Assembly: GCA_000431835.1 (NCBI GenBank)
Contig: HF987919.1
Location: 1-24,427 of the forward strand
Length of the DNA: 24,427 nucleotides
Direction of reading: 5' to 3'
Source of the DNA: Succinatimonas sp. CAG:777
GTDB lineage: Bacteria > Pseudomonadota > Gammaproteobacteria > Enterobacterales > Succinivibrionaceae
Shown: positions 1 through 7,584 of the stretch, in pieces
Numbering within the stretch: the stretch's first letter is position 1
Layout of the letters: the number at the start of each line of letters is the position of its first letter
Position numbers and translations under genes: made by a program
The notes under the pieces: generated by a model
Seen by the model: the letters and a program-made list of their open reading frames with translations, nothing else
Told to the model about the DNA's origin: nothing
The model's database searches: none

Positions 1-171
1 ACAAAACTTTCTGAAGCTAAAGAGCAAATCATAAAGAACAAGTACACAAGACGTCTTACAGATAAGACTGTAGTACCTGTAGCTTTAGTTTTAGAGAATA
101 ATTCTAAAAGTAGAGAAAAGAGTGATATTCCTGTTTGTGAGATTGTTGCTTTAGAAAAAGTTGAAGGTTAA
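1..171 (+). CDS. C-terminal fragment of an unidentified protein (possibly AAA-ATPase/PD-(D/E)XK-like)
   Basis: The frame is open from the first base of the window to a TAA at 169-171, giving the last 56 residues of a protein whose start lies outside. The fragment has an EAKEQIIKNKY segment followed by a hydrophobic strand (VVPVALVLEN) and a charged tail. This loosely resembles the end of the C-terminal nuclease-like domain in the bacterial AAA-ATPase/DUF1703 proteins common in gut anaerobes, where an 'A-x-EQI-x-x-x-x-Y' helix precedes a strand. The resemblance is from memory and weak. Nothing links it to flagella, and it is separated from fliE by 414 non-coding bases. No convincing terminator follows it. 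Confidence 0.45.
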   Translation, partial: TKLSEAKEQIIKNKYTRRLTDKTVVPVALVLENNSKSREKSDIPVCEIVALEKVEG

Positions 172-359
172 ACAAAAACAGTAATTTTATACAAAATAGT
201 ATTACATAAAATTATTATCTAACTATTTGAATTTATAATAATAAAAAAAATTCTGTCAAAAGAATATTAGTTTATAAATAATAATTTTGTACAAGGAGTT
301 TTAGCTTAGCTTTATAACAACCTAATATCAGCTAATACCTTTGAGATTTCTATGTTTCA

Positions 360-404
360 CACTGTTTCAATCTGCGTTTTTACAAAGGTTCAATTGAAAC
401 AGTG
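360..404. repeat. Perfect 12-bp inverted repeat upstream of the fliE promoter
   Basis: CACTGTTTCAAT at 360-371 is the exact reverse complement of ATTGAAACAGTG at 393-404, with a 21-base spacer. No T-run follows on the plus strand, so it does not look like an intrinsic terminator. It could be a dyad binding site for a regulator, such as an enhancer-binding protein for the sigma54 promoter about 110 bases downstream, or an RNA hairpin at the end of the upstream transcript. The repeat is certain; its function is unknown. Confidence 0.7.
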
Positions 405-514
405 AGTAATATCAATTCTTTTAGCCAGCATTTAGTTAAATTCTTGAAATAGAGCAAGGAAAAAGGCACAATCTACTTATATGTTTACGTTGTTTTACAC
501 CAAAAGATAAAAGT

Positions 515-530
515 TGGCACACAACTTGAA
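515..530 (+). promoter_or_regulatory. Candidate sigma54 (RpoN) promoter of the fliE operon
   Basis: TGGCAC at 515-520, five bases, then TTGAA at 526-530. The -24 element is perfect and the spacing to the -12 element is exactly that of the consensus (TGGCAC-N5-TTGCW), but the invariant C of the -12 GC is an A here. The predicted start is near 541, leaving a leader of about 45 bases before fliE. fliE operons of Vibrio and Pseudomonas are sigma54-dependent, which supports the call. The -12 mismatch makes it weaker than the fliK site at 8405. Confidence 0.6.
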
Positions 531-585
531 AGATATACCTCAGTAAAAGATTAATCTGTCTGAATTTTGACAGTTAGAGGTAGAT

Positions 586-1008
586 ATGAGTATGTCAATA
601 AATGGTCTTGGTGCAACTTCAATGTTAGCTCAGCTTCAGAAGATGCAACGACAGATGCGTACTTTAAGCATGGCATCAGCTGATAACCAGATGTTAAATC
701 AGAATGTTAACAATACACCTGTATTTAATCAGCCTGAAGTAACTACTACATCAGGGGCTGCTCCTATAGAGCAAACTGATAATGTAGGTGCTTTTGCTAA
801 CATGCTCCATGAAGCTTTTGAAACAGTTAATAATTTACAAAACGATTCATCAAATAAACAGACTCGTTTTGATTTGGGTGACAGATCAATGACACTATCA
901 GATGTTATGCTCGCATCCCAAAAAGCTAGTATTTCATTTGATGCAACCTTACAGGTTCGCAATAAAATGATTGAAGCTTATAAGACAATATCTCAGATGC
1001 AGATCTAA
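586..1008 (+). CDS. fliE: Flagellar hook-basal body protein FliE
   Basis: FliE joins the MS ring (FliF) to the proximal rod and is the first rod component exported. The 140-residue product starts with MSMSINGLGATSMLAQLQKMQ, a typical FliE-like N-terminus. It ends with the conserved region around DVMLASQKASISFDATLQVRNKMIEAYKTI, where the QKASISF and VRNKxxEAY parts are diagnostic. It is longer than the E. coli protein (about 104 residues) because of a polar linker at roughly residues 40-65. An AGAGG ribosome site lies five bases before the start at 586; an in-frame ATG at 592 is an alternative. It is the first gene of the fliE-fliJ run and precedes fliF by 34 bases, probably transcribed from the sigma54-type site at 515. 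Confidence 0.95.
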   Translation: MSMSINGLGATSMLAQLQKMQRQMRTLSMASADNQMLNQNVNNTPVFNQPEVTTTSGAAPIEQTDNVGAFANMLHEAFETVNNLQNDSSNKQTRFDLGDRSMTLSDVMLASQKASISFDATLQVRNKMIEAYKTISQMQI

Positions 1009-1042
1009 TTTATTCTGCATGCTTTTACGGTGAGGATAAAAA

Positions 1043-2896
1043 ATGGCAGACAACGGTTTTCCTGTAGCGCAGGGCGGTCAAGAGCAGGATACATCATCAG
1101 CTCTGACAACTACAGATAGCAGTCAGTCAAAAGATCTTGTAGCACAGAATACTGAGTCTATGCCTGCAGTTGGGGCTGATGAAGATGTTGATACCTCTAA
1201 AACATCTGGCATCAAGGACTTTTTCAAAGATAGTGAGATGGTTCACCGTCTGATTATTTTAGGCTTCTTAGTGATCTTTGTTGCAGCTATTATCTTTGCT
1301 GTAATCAGTTTTTCCTCATCAGGTAAATCTCCAGAGTCAGAGCGCAGATTAGGTCAGTATTCAACTCAGGATATTGGTAGCGTATTAGATTTCTTAGAAA
1401 ACGAAGGCTACAAGTACAGATTATCAGGTAACACCATTTCAGTTGATGTTAAAGATTACAATGAAATCACTGAAAAGATGTTAAGAAAGGGTATTGCTCT
1501 CCCTCAGGAAAAAACTGATGAGGGCGATCAAATTATCATGTCAGATACCGGCTTTGGTGTCTCTCAGAGAATGGAAAATGAGAGAATTAAGCACGGTCGA
1601 GAAGTACAGTTAGCTCGTGCCATTGAAAGAATTGATGGAGTACAGCATGCAACAGTGCTTTTAGCAATTCCAAAAGAGAATGTTTTTGCTCGTGAAAAGA
1701 GCAGACCTAGTGCCGCTGTTGTCGTTACATTAAAGCAAAATGCTTATTTGACGCCTGAGAACGTAAACTCAATTCGCTTTTTAGTATCCTCATCAGTTCA
1801 TAATCTGATGAGTAAAGACGTTTCTGTAACAGATCAGCAGGGCAGACAGTTATCAGCTGAGGTTAAGACAGATACAGCTGAAAACAAGTTACAGCGCGAG
1901 TTTGAAATCCGTACTATGCGTGAAGCTCAGTATCGAGACAAGTTAGATACTATCTTAGCTCCAATGCTAGGTTTGGGTAACTACTCATCTGAAGTTGATG
2001 TAACACTAGATACTACAGTTCAAGAAGAAACTTCACAGTTATATAACCCTGACTCACAGGCTGTGCGTTCTGAGACTTTAAAAGAACAGTCTGGTAATGA
2101 TGAAAAGACTAATCCTTATGGAGTACCAGGATCATTATCAAATCAGCCTCCTGCTAATGCTTCTATTCCTCAGCAGTTGAAAAATGGTACTGCTAATGCG
2201 GCATCTACAACCTCAGACAATAAAAAAGAAAGTCGTGAAGCAGTAAGAAACTATGAGGTCGATACCACCTTACGTCATACTGTAAGACCATCTAACGTAG
2301 TTCAGAGATTGACCGTGTCAGTTGCTGTTGATTATGTAAAGCAATTAGACAAAGATGGTAACATTACCTATGTTCCACGTTCACAAGAAGATCTGGATAA
2401 GATTGCAGACTTAGTTCGTGGCGGTTTAGGTTTAAATGAAAGTCGTGGTGACTTCGTTAAAGTAGAAACAGTTTCATTCCCACATGGTGACATCAAACCA
2501 CCTCTTCCATGGTACGAGCAGGAGTTCTTCTACCGCTTAGTCCGTATTGGTGGCTCAATCATCATTGTGCTGATTGTAATCATCTTTATCATCCGTCCAT
2601 TGCTCAACAAGCTCTTGCACAAGGACGAAGACGAACTCAATCCAGATGTCGATCAGGACGAGTTGGATTCTCAGTCAGCTTTAGACGGTTATGACGATTT
2701 CAACCTGATTGCTAAGAATAAGGAATTGGCAGATCAGGTATATACAATCAATCATGAAGGCGGTATTGAGCTTCCTAACCTCCATAAAGAAGCAGATCTG
2801 CTCAAAGCAGTTCGTACTCTTGCCTCTAATGAACCACAGCTTACAGCTGAGGTTATTAAAGATTGGTTAGAAGAAGATCTTAAAGAAAAGGCTTAG
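1043..2896 (+). CDS. fliF: Flagellar MS-ring protein FliF
   Basis: FliF forms the MS ring in the inner membrane on which the rod, C ring and export gate are built. The 617-residue product has the expected layout: a polar cytoplasmic N-terminus, a first transmembrane helix at about 70-90, a large periplasmic region with ring-building motifs (for example RAIERIDGVQHATVLLAIP near 190-210), a Pro/Asn/Ser-rich linker near 360-400, a second helix at about 503-523, and an acidic cytoplasmic tail that in the family binds FliG. The tail ends in NEPQLTAEVIKDWL, the conserved FliG-binding element. A GAGG ribosome site precedes the ATG. fliG follows after nine bases, as in most flagellar operons. Confidence 0.97.
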   Translation: MADNGFPVAQGGQEQDTSSALTTTDSSQSKDLVAQNTESMPAVGADEDVDTSKTSGIKDFFKDSEMVHRLIILGFLVIFVAAIIFAVISFSSSGKSPESERRLGQYSTQDIGSVLDFLENEGYKYRLSGNTISVDVKDYNEITEKMLRKGIALPQEKTDEGDQIIMSDTGFGVSQRMENERIKHGREVQLARAIERIDGVQHATVLLAIPKENVFAREKSRPSAAVVVTLKQNAYLTPENVNSIRFLVSSSVHNLMSKDVSVTDQQGRQLSAEVKTDTAENKLQREFEIRTMREAQYRDKLDTILAPMLGLGNYSSEVDVTLDTTVQEETSQLYNPDSQAVRSETLKEQSGNDEKTNPYGVPGSLSNQPPANASIPQQLKNGTANAASTTSDNKKESREAVRNYEVDTTLRHTVRPSNVVQRLTVSVAVDYVKQLDKDGNITYVPRSQEDLDKIADLVRGGLGLNESRGDFVKVETVSFPHGDIKPPLPWYEQEFFYRLVRIGGSIIIVLIVIIFIIRPLLNKLLHKDEDELNPDVDQDELDSQSALDGYDDFNLIAKNKELADQVYTINHEGGIELPNLHKEADLLKAVRTLASNEPQLTAEVIKDWLEEDLKEKA

Positions 2897-2905
2897 GAGT
2901 TATAA

Positions 2906-4015
2906 ATGTCAGATAACGCTCCATCATTACCTCAAACCACTGATGCAGGTGGCGCAGTAAGTACTGCTGTATCAAACAAAGCAGTGTTGGAACTTACAGA
3001 GGATGAAAAATCTGCCTTAGAGAACATGAGTGGCATGGATAAGGCCGTGCTTCTAATGTTATCTCTCTCTGAGGAAGATGCTGCACAGATTTTCAAAAAC
3101 CTAGAACCAAAACAGGTTCAAAAGTTAGGTATAAGAATGTCAGAAATGTCTGCTTTCTCTCAAGATCAGGTAAATGCAGTACATAAGACCTTCTTAAAGG
3201 ATGTAACCAAGCATTCAAATTTAGGTCTTGGCAATTCAGATTTCGTACGCCATGCCCTAGTTGCAGCTTTAGGTTCAGAAAAGGCAAACAACCTTATCGA
3301 ACAGATTTCTTTGGGTACAGGTTCACGTGGTCTAGATTCTCTAAAATGGATGGATGCCCGTCAGGTTGCTACTATTATTCAGCATGAGCACCCTCAGATT
3401 CAGACTATCGTTTTATCTTACTTAGAGCCTGAACAGTCAGCTGAAATTTTAGCTCAGTTCCCTGAGGCCGTACGTTTGGACCTAATCATGCGTATTGCTA
3501 CCTTAGAGGAAGTTCAGCCTGCTGCATTACAGGAATTAAACGAAATCATGGAAAAACAGTTTGCTGGTGCTGCAGGTTCTCAGTCAGCCAAGATTGGTGG
3601 TCTGAAGAGTGCTGCTGATATTATGAACTACTTAGACAGCTCAACTGAGACTCAGTTAATGAATGCTATTCAGTCTCAGGATAAAGAAATCGGCAATCAG
3701 ATCCAGGATCTTATGTTCGTATTCGAAAACTTGGGCGCTGTTGACGATCGTTCTATTCAGACCTTGTTGCGTGATGTCCCTAGTGACGTTCTGCAGAAGG
3801 CTTTAAAGGGCGCAGACGATACTCTAAAGGAGAAGTTCTTCAAGAACATGTCTTCACGTGCATCTGCTTCTTTAAAGGAAGATTTGGCATCTATGGGACC
3901 TACCAAGCTCTCCGATGTTGAGGCAGCACAAAAAGAGATCCTTACTATTGCAAGAAAACTGTCAGATTCTGGCGCTATTATGCTAAATCGTGGCGGTGGT
4001 GGCGACTTCGTATAG
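2906..4015 (+). CDS. fliG: Flagellar motor switch protein FliG
   Basis: FliG is the C-ring protein that touches the stator and converts ion flow into torque. At 369 residues it is about 35-40 longer than E. coli FliG (331). The extra length lies at the N-terminus, before the conserved GMDKAVLLMLSLSEEDAAQIF segment. The EHPQ surface motif used in FliM binding is at 161-164 (about 125-128 in E. coli, so an offset of 36). The C-terminal torque helix region is intact, with RDVPSDVLQKALKGAD and the charged residues after it. GGAG in AGGAGTTATAAATG gives a good ribosome site. The next gene, fliH, is 80 bases away, and that gap contains a 6-bp hairpin (4039-4044/4057-4062) without a T-run. Confidence 0.97.
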   Translation: MSDNAPSLPQTTDAGGAVSTAVSNKAVLELTEDEKSALENMSGMDKAVLLMLSLSEEDAAQIFKNLEPKQVQKLGIRMSEMSAFSQDQVNAVHKTFLKDVTKHSNLGLGNSDFVRHALVAALGSEKANNLIEQISLGTGSRGLDSLKWMDARQVATIIQHEHPQIQTIVLSYLEPEQSAEILAQFPEAVRLDLIMRIATLEEVQPAALQELNEIMEKQFAGAAGSQSAKIGGLKSAADIMNYLDSSTETQLMNAIQSQDKEIGNQIQDLMFVFENLGAVDDRSIQTLLRDVPSDVLQKALKGADDTLKEKFFKNMSSRASASLKEDLASMGPTKLSDVEAAQKEILTIARKLSDSGAIMLNRGGGGDFV

Positions 4016-4095
4016 TAACGGTGTCACCAGAGTACAGGGCTTGCTTTAAAGAGAAGGCAAGCTGTTACTTAATGTAGAAGAGATGATTTTTAGTC

Positions 4096-5388
4096 ATGGA
4101 TGACTTTTTAAAGACAGTAAAAGACGCTAAAGGCGATGACTTTGTTATTGCAGAAGAGACCGATCCTTATGTTCACTCTAAGATCGATGTTAGATATAAC
4201 AGAAAAGTTACAACTGTCACCTCTGCAAAGAAAGTAACAGATTACAAAGTAAAGCAATGGCCTACCTTGTCAACCGATGAAGAAAACGGTACTAATGCGC
4301 TTGGTATCAGTATAGATGCTCTAGAGCGCAGACGTAAAGAAATGGAGATAGCAAGACTTGCTAAAGATCGCGAACAAGAGCGTAAGGCTATGGAAGAGGC
4401 CAACTCCATTTTAGATGAGGAATTAGAAAACACAAAGGCTGAAAATCAAACTCCATTAGTTACAGTTGAAGAGCTGGATAAAATCAGAAACGATGCTTAC
4501 GAGGAAGGTTTAGCTCAAGGTCGAGATGATGGCTATAAGCAGGGACTTGAACAAGGTTTGAGTGAAGGCCAAAAGCAAGGTTATGACAAAGGCTTTGAAG
4601 AAGGTTCTAAAAAAGGTTATGACCAAGGTTTTTCACAAGGCAATGAAGATGGCTTTGTCAAAGGTCATAATGAAGGACTAGAGTCAGGTCAACAGGTCGT
4701 ATTAGAGCAGTCTGAGAGATTCAGATATCTAGCCGATTGTCTTGCTAATCCTTTAAGAGAAGTTGACAGAGATGTCACCGATGAACTTGCTTATATTGTT
4801 TCTCGCTTAGTTAAAGTGATTACTTGTAAAGAAATCAAGAAAAACGCTCAATTTTTACAAAAATCAATAGAAAAAGCGGTATCTATCCTGCCTAATGCTC
4901 AAAAAGGTGCTGAAATCTACTTAAATCCAGAAGATTTATCTGTCGTTGAGGCAACTTTTGGTCAAGAGTACATCAAATCTCAAAAATGGGATTTAAAAGA
5001 AGATCCTTCAATTGAAGCAGGTGACATTAAGGTTACAAATTCTCAATCAGAGATTAACTGGAAATTAAATGACAGAATTGATGCGCTTTTACAGGATTTT
5101 TTAACTAGTGTTTATCCTAGTGTAGATAAAGCTTTAAGAGAGCCTGTTGAAGGTTGTCATGATTATGATGAAACTCCAAAAAAGCCAGTAGCTCCGAGAG
5201 TTTTATCTGATATTGCACCAACCTTTGTTGAAAACAATGCCGAGGCTCAAAATGAACAGCTTCCAAAGAGAAATGAGCAAAGTGATCCTGAGAATTTACA
5301 GGCTCAAGCAGATTCTGATGAAACTCAGGTTGAGCCTCAATTAGATCCTCAATTAGATCCTAATGGAATGGTCCCTCCTCAGGCTTAA
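4096..5388 (+). CDS. fliH: Flagellar export regulator FliH with a long GxxxG repeat
   Basis: FliH dimerises, holds the export ATPase FliI and couples it to the C ring and export gate. The order fliG-fliH-fliI and the architecture support the call. There is a charged, coiled-coil-prone region at about 75-115, then a run in which every fourth residue from 138 to 198 is glycine (16 glycines), then a FliH/V-ATPase-E-like C-terminal domain at about 210-345. The product is 430 residues against about 230-260 for typical FliH. The surplus is at the N-terminus and in a Pro/Gln/Asp-rich tail after about residue 350, which contains a 12-bp tandem duplication. The ribosome site is poor (AGAAGAG, about 12 bases from the ATG). 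fliI begins 11 bases after the stop. Confidence 0.9.
   Translation: MDDFLKTVKDAKGDDFVIAEETDPYVHSKIDVRYNRKVTTVTSAKKVTDYKVKQWPTLSTDEENGTNALGISIDALERRRKEMEIARLAKDREQERKAMEEANSILDEELENTKAENQTPLVTVEELDKIRNDAYEEGLAQGRDDGYKQGLEQGLSEGQKQGYDKGFEEGSKKGYDQGFSQGNEDGFVKGHNEGLESGQQVVLEQSERFRYLADCLANPLREVDRDVTDELAYIVSRLVKVITCKEIKKNAQFLQKSIEKAVSILPNAQKGAEIYLNPEDLSVVEATFGQEYIKSQKWDLKEDPSIEAGDIKVTNSQSEINWKLNDRIDALLQDFLTSVYPSVDKALREPVEGCHDYDETPKKPVAPRVLSDIAPTFVENNAEAQNEQLPKRNEQSDPENLQAQADSDETQVEPQLDPQLDPNGMVPPQA
5335..5358 (+). repeat. 12-bp tandem duplication in the fliH tail
   Basis: CCTCAATTAGAT occurs twice back to back (5335-5346, 5347-5358), adding a repeated Pro-Gln-Leu-Asp unit in frame near the C-terminus of FliH. 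The copies are identical, so the duplication may be recent. It lies in the low-complexity tail and probably has little functional effect. Confidence 0.7.
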
Positions 5389-5399
5389 AGGTAACTGTC

Positions 5400-6875
5400 A
5401 TGAATAACCTTTTATCAAGACTGCAATCAGTTAACTTGCCTGATAAGCAAAGTGATCCGGTACTCTCAGGTCGTTTGACAAGAGTAGTAGGTCTTACTCT
5501 AGAGGCTGTTGGTATTAAAGTTCCATTAGGTCAGCGCTGCAGAATTGATACTGCCTCAGGCCCTATGACTGCTGAAGTGGTAGGTTTCTCAGGTGGTACT
5601 ACCTTTTTAATGCCTACAACAGAAATTACCGATGTTCAAAACGGTGATCTGGTAACTCCAATCAGCAGTGCTGATAGCTATCCATATGGTTTGCATCTTT
5701 TAGGAAGAGTTGTTGATGGTATCGGCAATCCTATCGATGGCAAAGGCCCCTTAGTAGCTAAAGATTCAACCCGCTGGCATGCCACCAAATTAAATCCTAT
5801 GGCGCGTCGCCCAATTAAACAGCCATTAGACGTAGGTGTAAAAGCAATCAATGCTCTTTTAACCATTGGTCAAGGTCAGCGTATTGGTTTGTTCGCTGGC
5901 TCTGGTGTGGGTAAGTCAGTGCTTTTAGGTATGATGACCCGTGGTACTACAGCTGATATTGTTGTAGTAGGTTTAATCGGCGAGCGTGGTCGTGAGGTTA
6001 AAGAATTCATTGATGATATTTTAGGTGAAGAGGGTAGAGCCCGTTCTGTGGTAATTGCAGCTCCTGCTGATGCTTCTCCTTTGATGCGTCTAAAAGGATG
6101 TGAAACGACACTATCTATTGCTGAGTACTTTAGAGATCAGGGCTATAACGTACTGTTGATGATTGACTCATTAACCCGTTATGCCATGGCTCAGCGTGAG
6201 ATTGCTCTGGCTGTAGGTGAACCTCCTGCTACTAAAGGTTATCCTCCATCAGTATTTGCTAGATTACCTGCCTTAGTTGAAAGAGCAGGTAACGGTGGTG
6301 AAGGTCAGGGCTCTATTACAGCTTTCTTTACAGTTTTAGTAGAAGGTGACGATCTGCAAGATCCTATTGCAGATTCTGCTCGTGCTATCTTAGACGGTCA
6401 TATTGTGTTATCAAGACAATTAGCAGACTCTGGTCACTTCCCTGCTATTGATGTTGAAAAATCAGTAAGCCGTGTTATGCCTGCTGTTGTAAGTGCTGAG
6501 CACATGGTAATGGCAAGAACCATTAGACAGTGTTTAGCTCAATATACTCAAAGTCGTGAGTTAATTCAGATTGGTGCTTATCAAAAAGGATCTGATCCTA
6601 GAGTAGATCAGGCAATTATGATTAAGCCCTATATTGATGAGTTTACTGTTCAGGGTATGAAAGACATTGTTCCATTTAAGCAGTCCTTAGATGGTTTAAA
6701 ACAATTATCGATGCTTTTAATTAACGATGCTCAGAATAAGATTAACGCAATGCAACAGGCAAATGGTCAAGCACAAAGACCAGCTCAAGGTGCTACTTTA
6801 AAGGCAACAGGCGGAGCTTCAGGCGCTACCTTAAAACCATCAAAAGTACAAATAACCAATAACTTTAAAGGTTAG
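5400..6875 (+). CDS. fliI: Flagellum-specific export ATPase FliI
   Basis: FliI is the hexameric ATPase of the flagellar type III export apparatus and resembles the F1 beta subunit. The 491-residue product has the Walker A loop GSGVGKS at 167-173, the family motif GLIGERGREVKEF at about 199-211, Walker B ending at Asp256 (VLLMIDSLTRYAMAQRE), and the downstream QREIALAVGEPPATKGYPPSVF block. It is some 35-45 residues longer than E. coli FliI (457). The excess is a Gln/Ala/Gly/Lys-rich tail after about residue 450 that is not part of the ATPase fold. AGGTAACTGTC before the ATG gives a modest ribosome site. fliJ follows after 29 bases, as expected for the FliH-FliI-FliJ complex. Confidence 0.97.
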   Translation: MNNLLSRLQSVNLPDKQSDPVLSGRLTRVVGLTLEAVGIKVPLGQRCRIDTASGPMTAEVVGFSGGTTFLMPTTEITDVQNGDLVTPISSADSYPYGLHLLGRVVDGIGNPIDGKGPLVAKDSTRWHATKLNPMARRPIKQPLDVGVKAINALLTIGQGQRIGLFAGSGVGKSVLLGMMTRGTTADIVVVGLIGERGREVKEFIDDILGEEGRARSVVIAAPADASPLMRLKGCETTLSIAEYFRDQGYNVLLMIDSLTRYAMAQREIALAVGEPPATKGYPPSVFARLPALVERAGNGGEGQGSITAFFTVLVEGDDLQDPIADSARAILDGHIVLSRQLADSGHFPAIDVEKSVSRVMPAVVSAEHMVMARTIRQCLAQYTQSRELIQIGAYQKGSDPRVDQAIMIKPYIDEFTVQGMKDIVPFKQSLDGLKQLSMLLINDAQNKINAMQQANGQAQRPAQGATLKATGGASGATLKPSKVQITNNFKG

Positions 6876-6904
6876 TTTTACAGCGTAGGTTTACGGAATA
6901 AGTC

Positions 6905-7369
6905 ATGAGTGGTGATAAAGCTCTACTTTTGGTTCTTGATTTAAGAAAAAAAGAAGAAGACAGTGCACTTGAAATGTGGACTGATGCTAAGAATGCTGTC
7001 ATCAATTTTGAGCGTCAAATCGAACAGTTAAAACAGTTTGAAAAAATCTACGAAAATGAGATGACCGTAAAGTCAAAAAATGGCATGGATATGAACATGT
7101 ATATGTCATATCAGCAGTTTTTATCAAAGCTAGATAAGATTAAAATTCGCCAGGAAGCTGGTCTTATTCAACTGCAGAACCAGGAAGATCGCGCTAAGCA
7201 AAACTATTTAGATAAGCAAAAAAGAAGAAAGATCATCGAGTCTTTATTAGAAAAGCACAAGCAAGAACGCCTTTTAAGGGAAGCTAAGGCTGAGCAAAAA
7301 TTAACAGATGATATCGTAAGCTCAAAACAAGCCCGTCTTTTAATGGATAAAGATAAAGTTAACAGCTAA
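6905..7369 (+). CDS. fliJ: Flagellar export chaperone/stalk protein FliJ
   Basis: FliJ is a small coiled-coil protein that fits into the FliI hexamer like the gamma subunit of F1 and escorts export chaperones. The 154-residue product is almost entirely charged helix (Lys/Glu/Gln/Arg), with the typical start (ALLLVLDLRKKEEDSALEMW) and a central YMSYQQFLSKLDKIKIRQE segment matching the conserved FliJ middle. The position directly after fliI is the usual one. It is the last gene of the first flagellar block. Its TAA lies inside a short hairpin followed by six T, after which the cluster is interrupted for about 1.16 kb. Confidence 0.9.
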   Translation: MSGDKALLLVLDLRKKEEDSALEMWTDAKNAVINFERQIEQLKQFEKIYENEMTVKSKNGMDMNMYMSYQQFLSKLDKIKIRQEAGLIQLQNQEDRAKQNYLDKQKRRKIIESLLEKHKQERLLREAKAEQKLTDDIVSSKQARLLMDKDKVNS

Positions 7370-7393
7370 TCTTTTTTCAGAGTTAGCTTTTTT
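7364..7393 (+). terminator. Weak intrinsic terminator after fliJ
   Basis: AGCTAA at 7364-7369 (containing the fliJ stop) can pair with TTAGCT at 7383-7388, extended by one T-G wobble, with a loop of about a dozen bases and six T at 7388-7393. The stem is short and AT-rich, so termination would be partial at best. Its place at the end of the fliE-fliJ run makes it plausible. Confidence 0.4.
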
Positions 7394-7584
7394 AGTCCCA
7401 CCTTTTTCAAAGTTGTCTTTGACCTTCATTTAAACATCAACCAAGCTAAAACCTTCTCCTGAATCAAACGTTAAGATTCAGTTTACCTGTCCACAATATT
7501 AGCTTACGTAAAAATAGGTTAGTAAAACAAAAGTATCTTTAATTTCTTATATACAGGCTTAAATATCTTGTTTTTTAATCTTAA

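Larger units (their letters stand above)
172..585. other. Non-coding region upstream of fliE
   Basis: This 414-base AT-rich stretch contains no credible gene on either strand. It holds a perfect 12-bp inverted repeat (360-371 and 393-404) and a sigma54-type promoter (515-530), both listed separately. The interval between them, about 110 bases, is the distance at which enhancer-binding activators of sigma54 usually sit. I see no tRNA and no clear sigma70 promoter. The first 180 bases are nearly homopolymeric A/T runs. Confidence 0.6.

Noticed and set aside
2509..2694. Possible small gene within fliF on the plus strand
   Set aside because: It is a shifted-frame reading of the second transmembrane helix region of fliF, with no ribosome site and a low-plausibility protein.
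4039..4062. Hairpin between fliG and fliH as a terminator
   Set aside because: The stem is only six pairs (GCTTGC/GCAAGC) and no T-run follows. Termination inside the fliG-fliH-fliI unit would also be unexpected.
5335..5358. Tandem 12-bp repeat in fliH as a phase-variation tract
   Set aside because: The unit is a multiple of three, so copy-number changes keep the frame, and only two copies exist.
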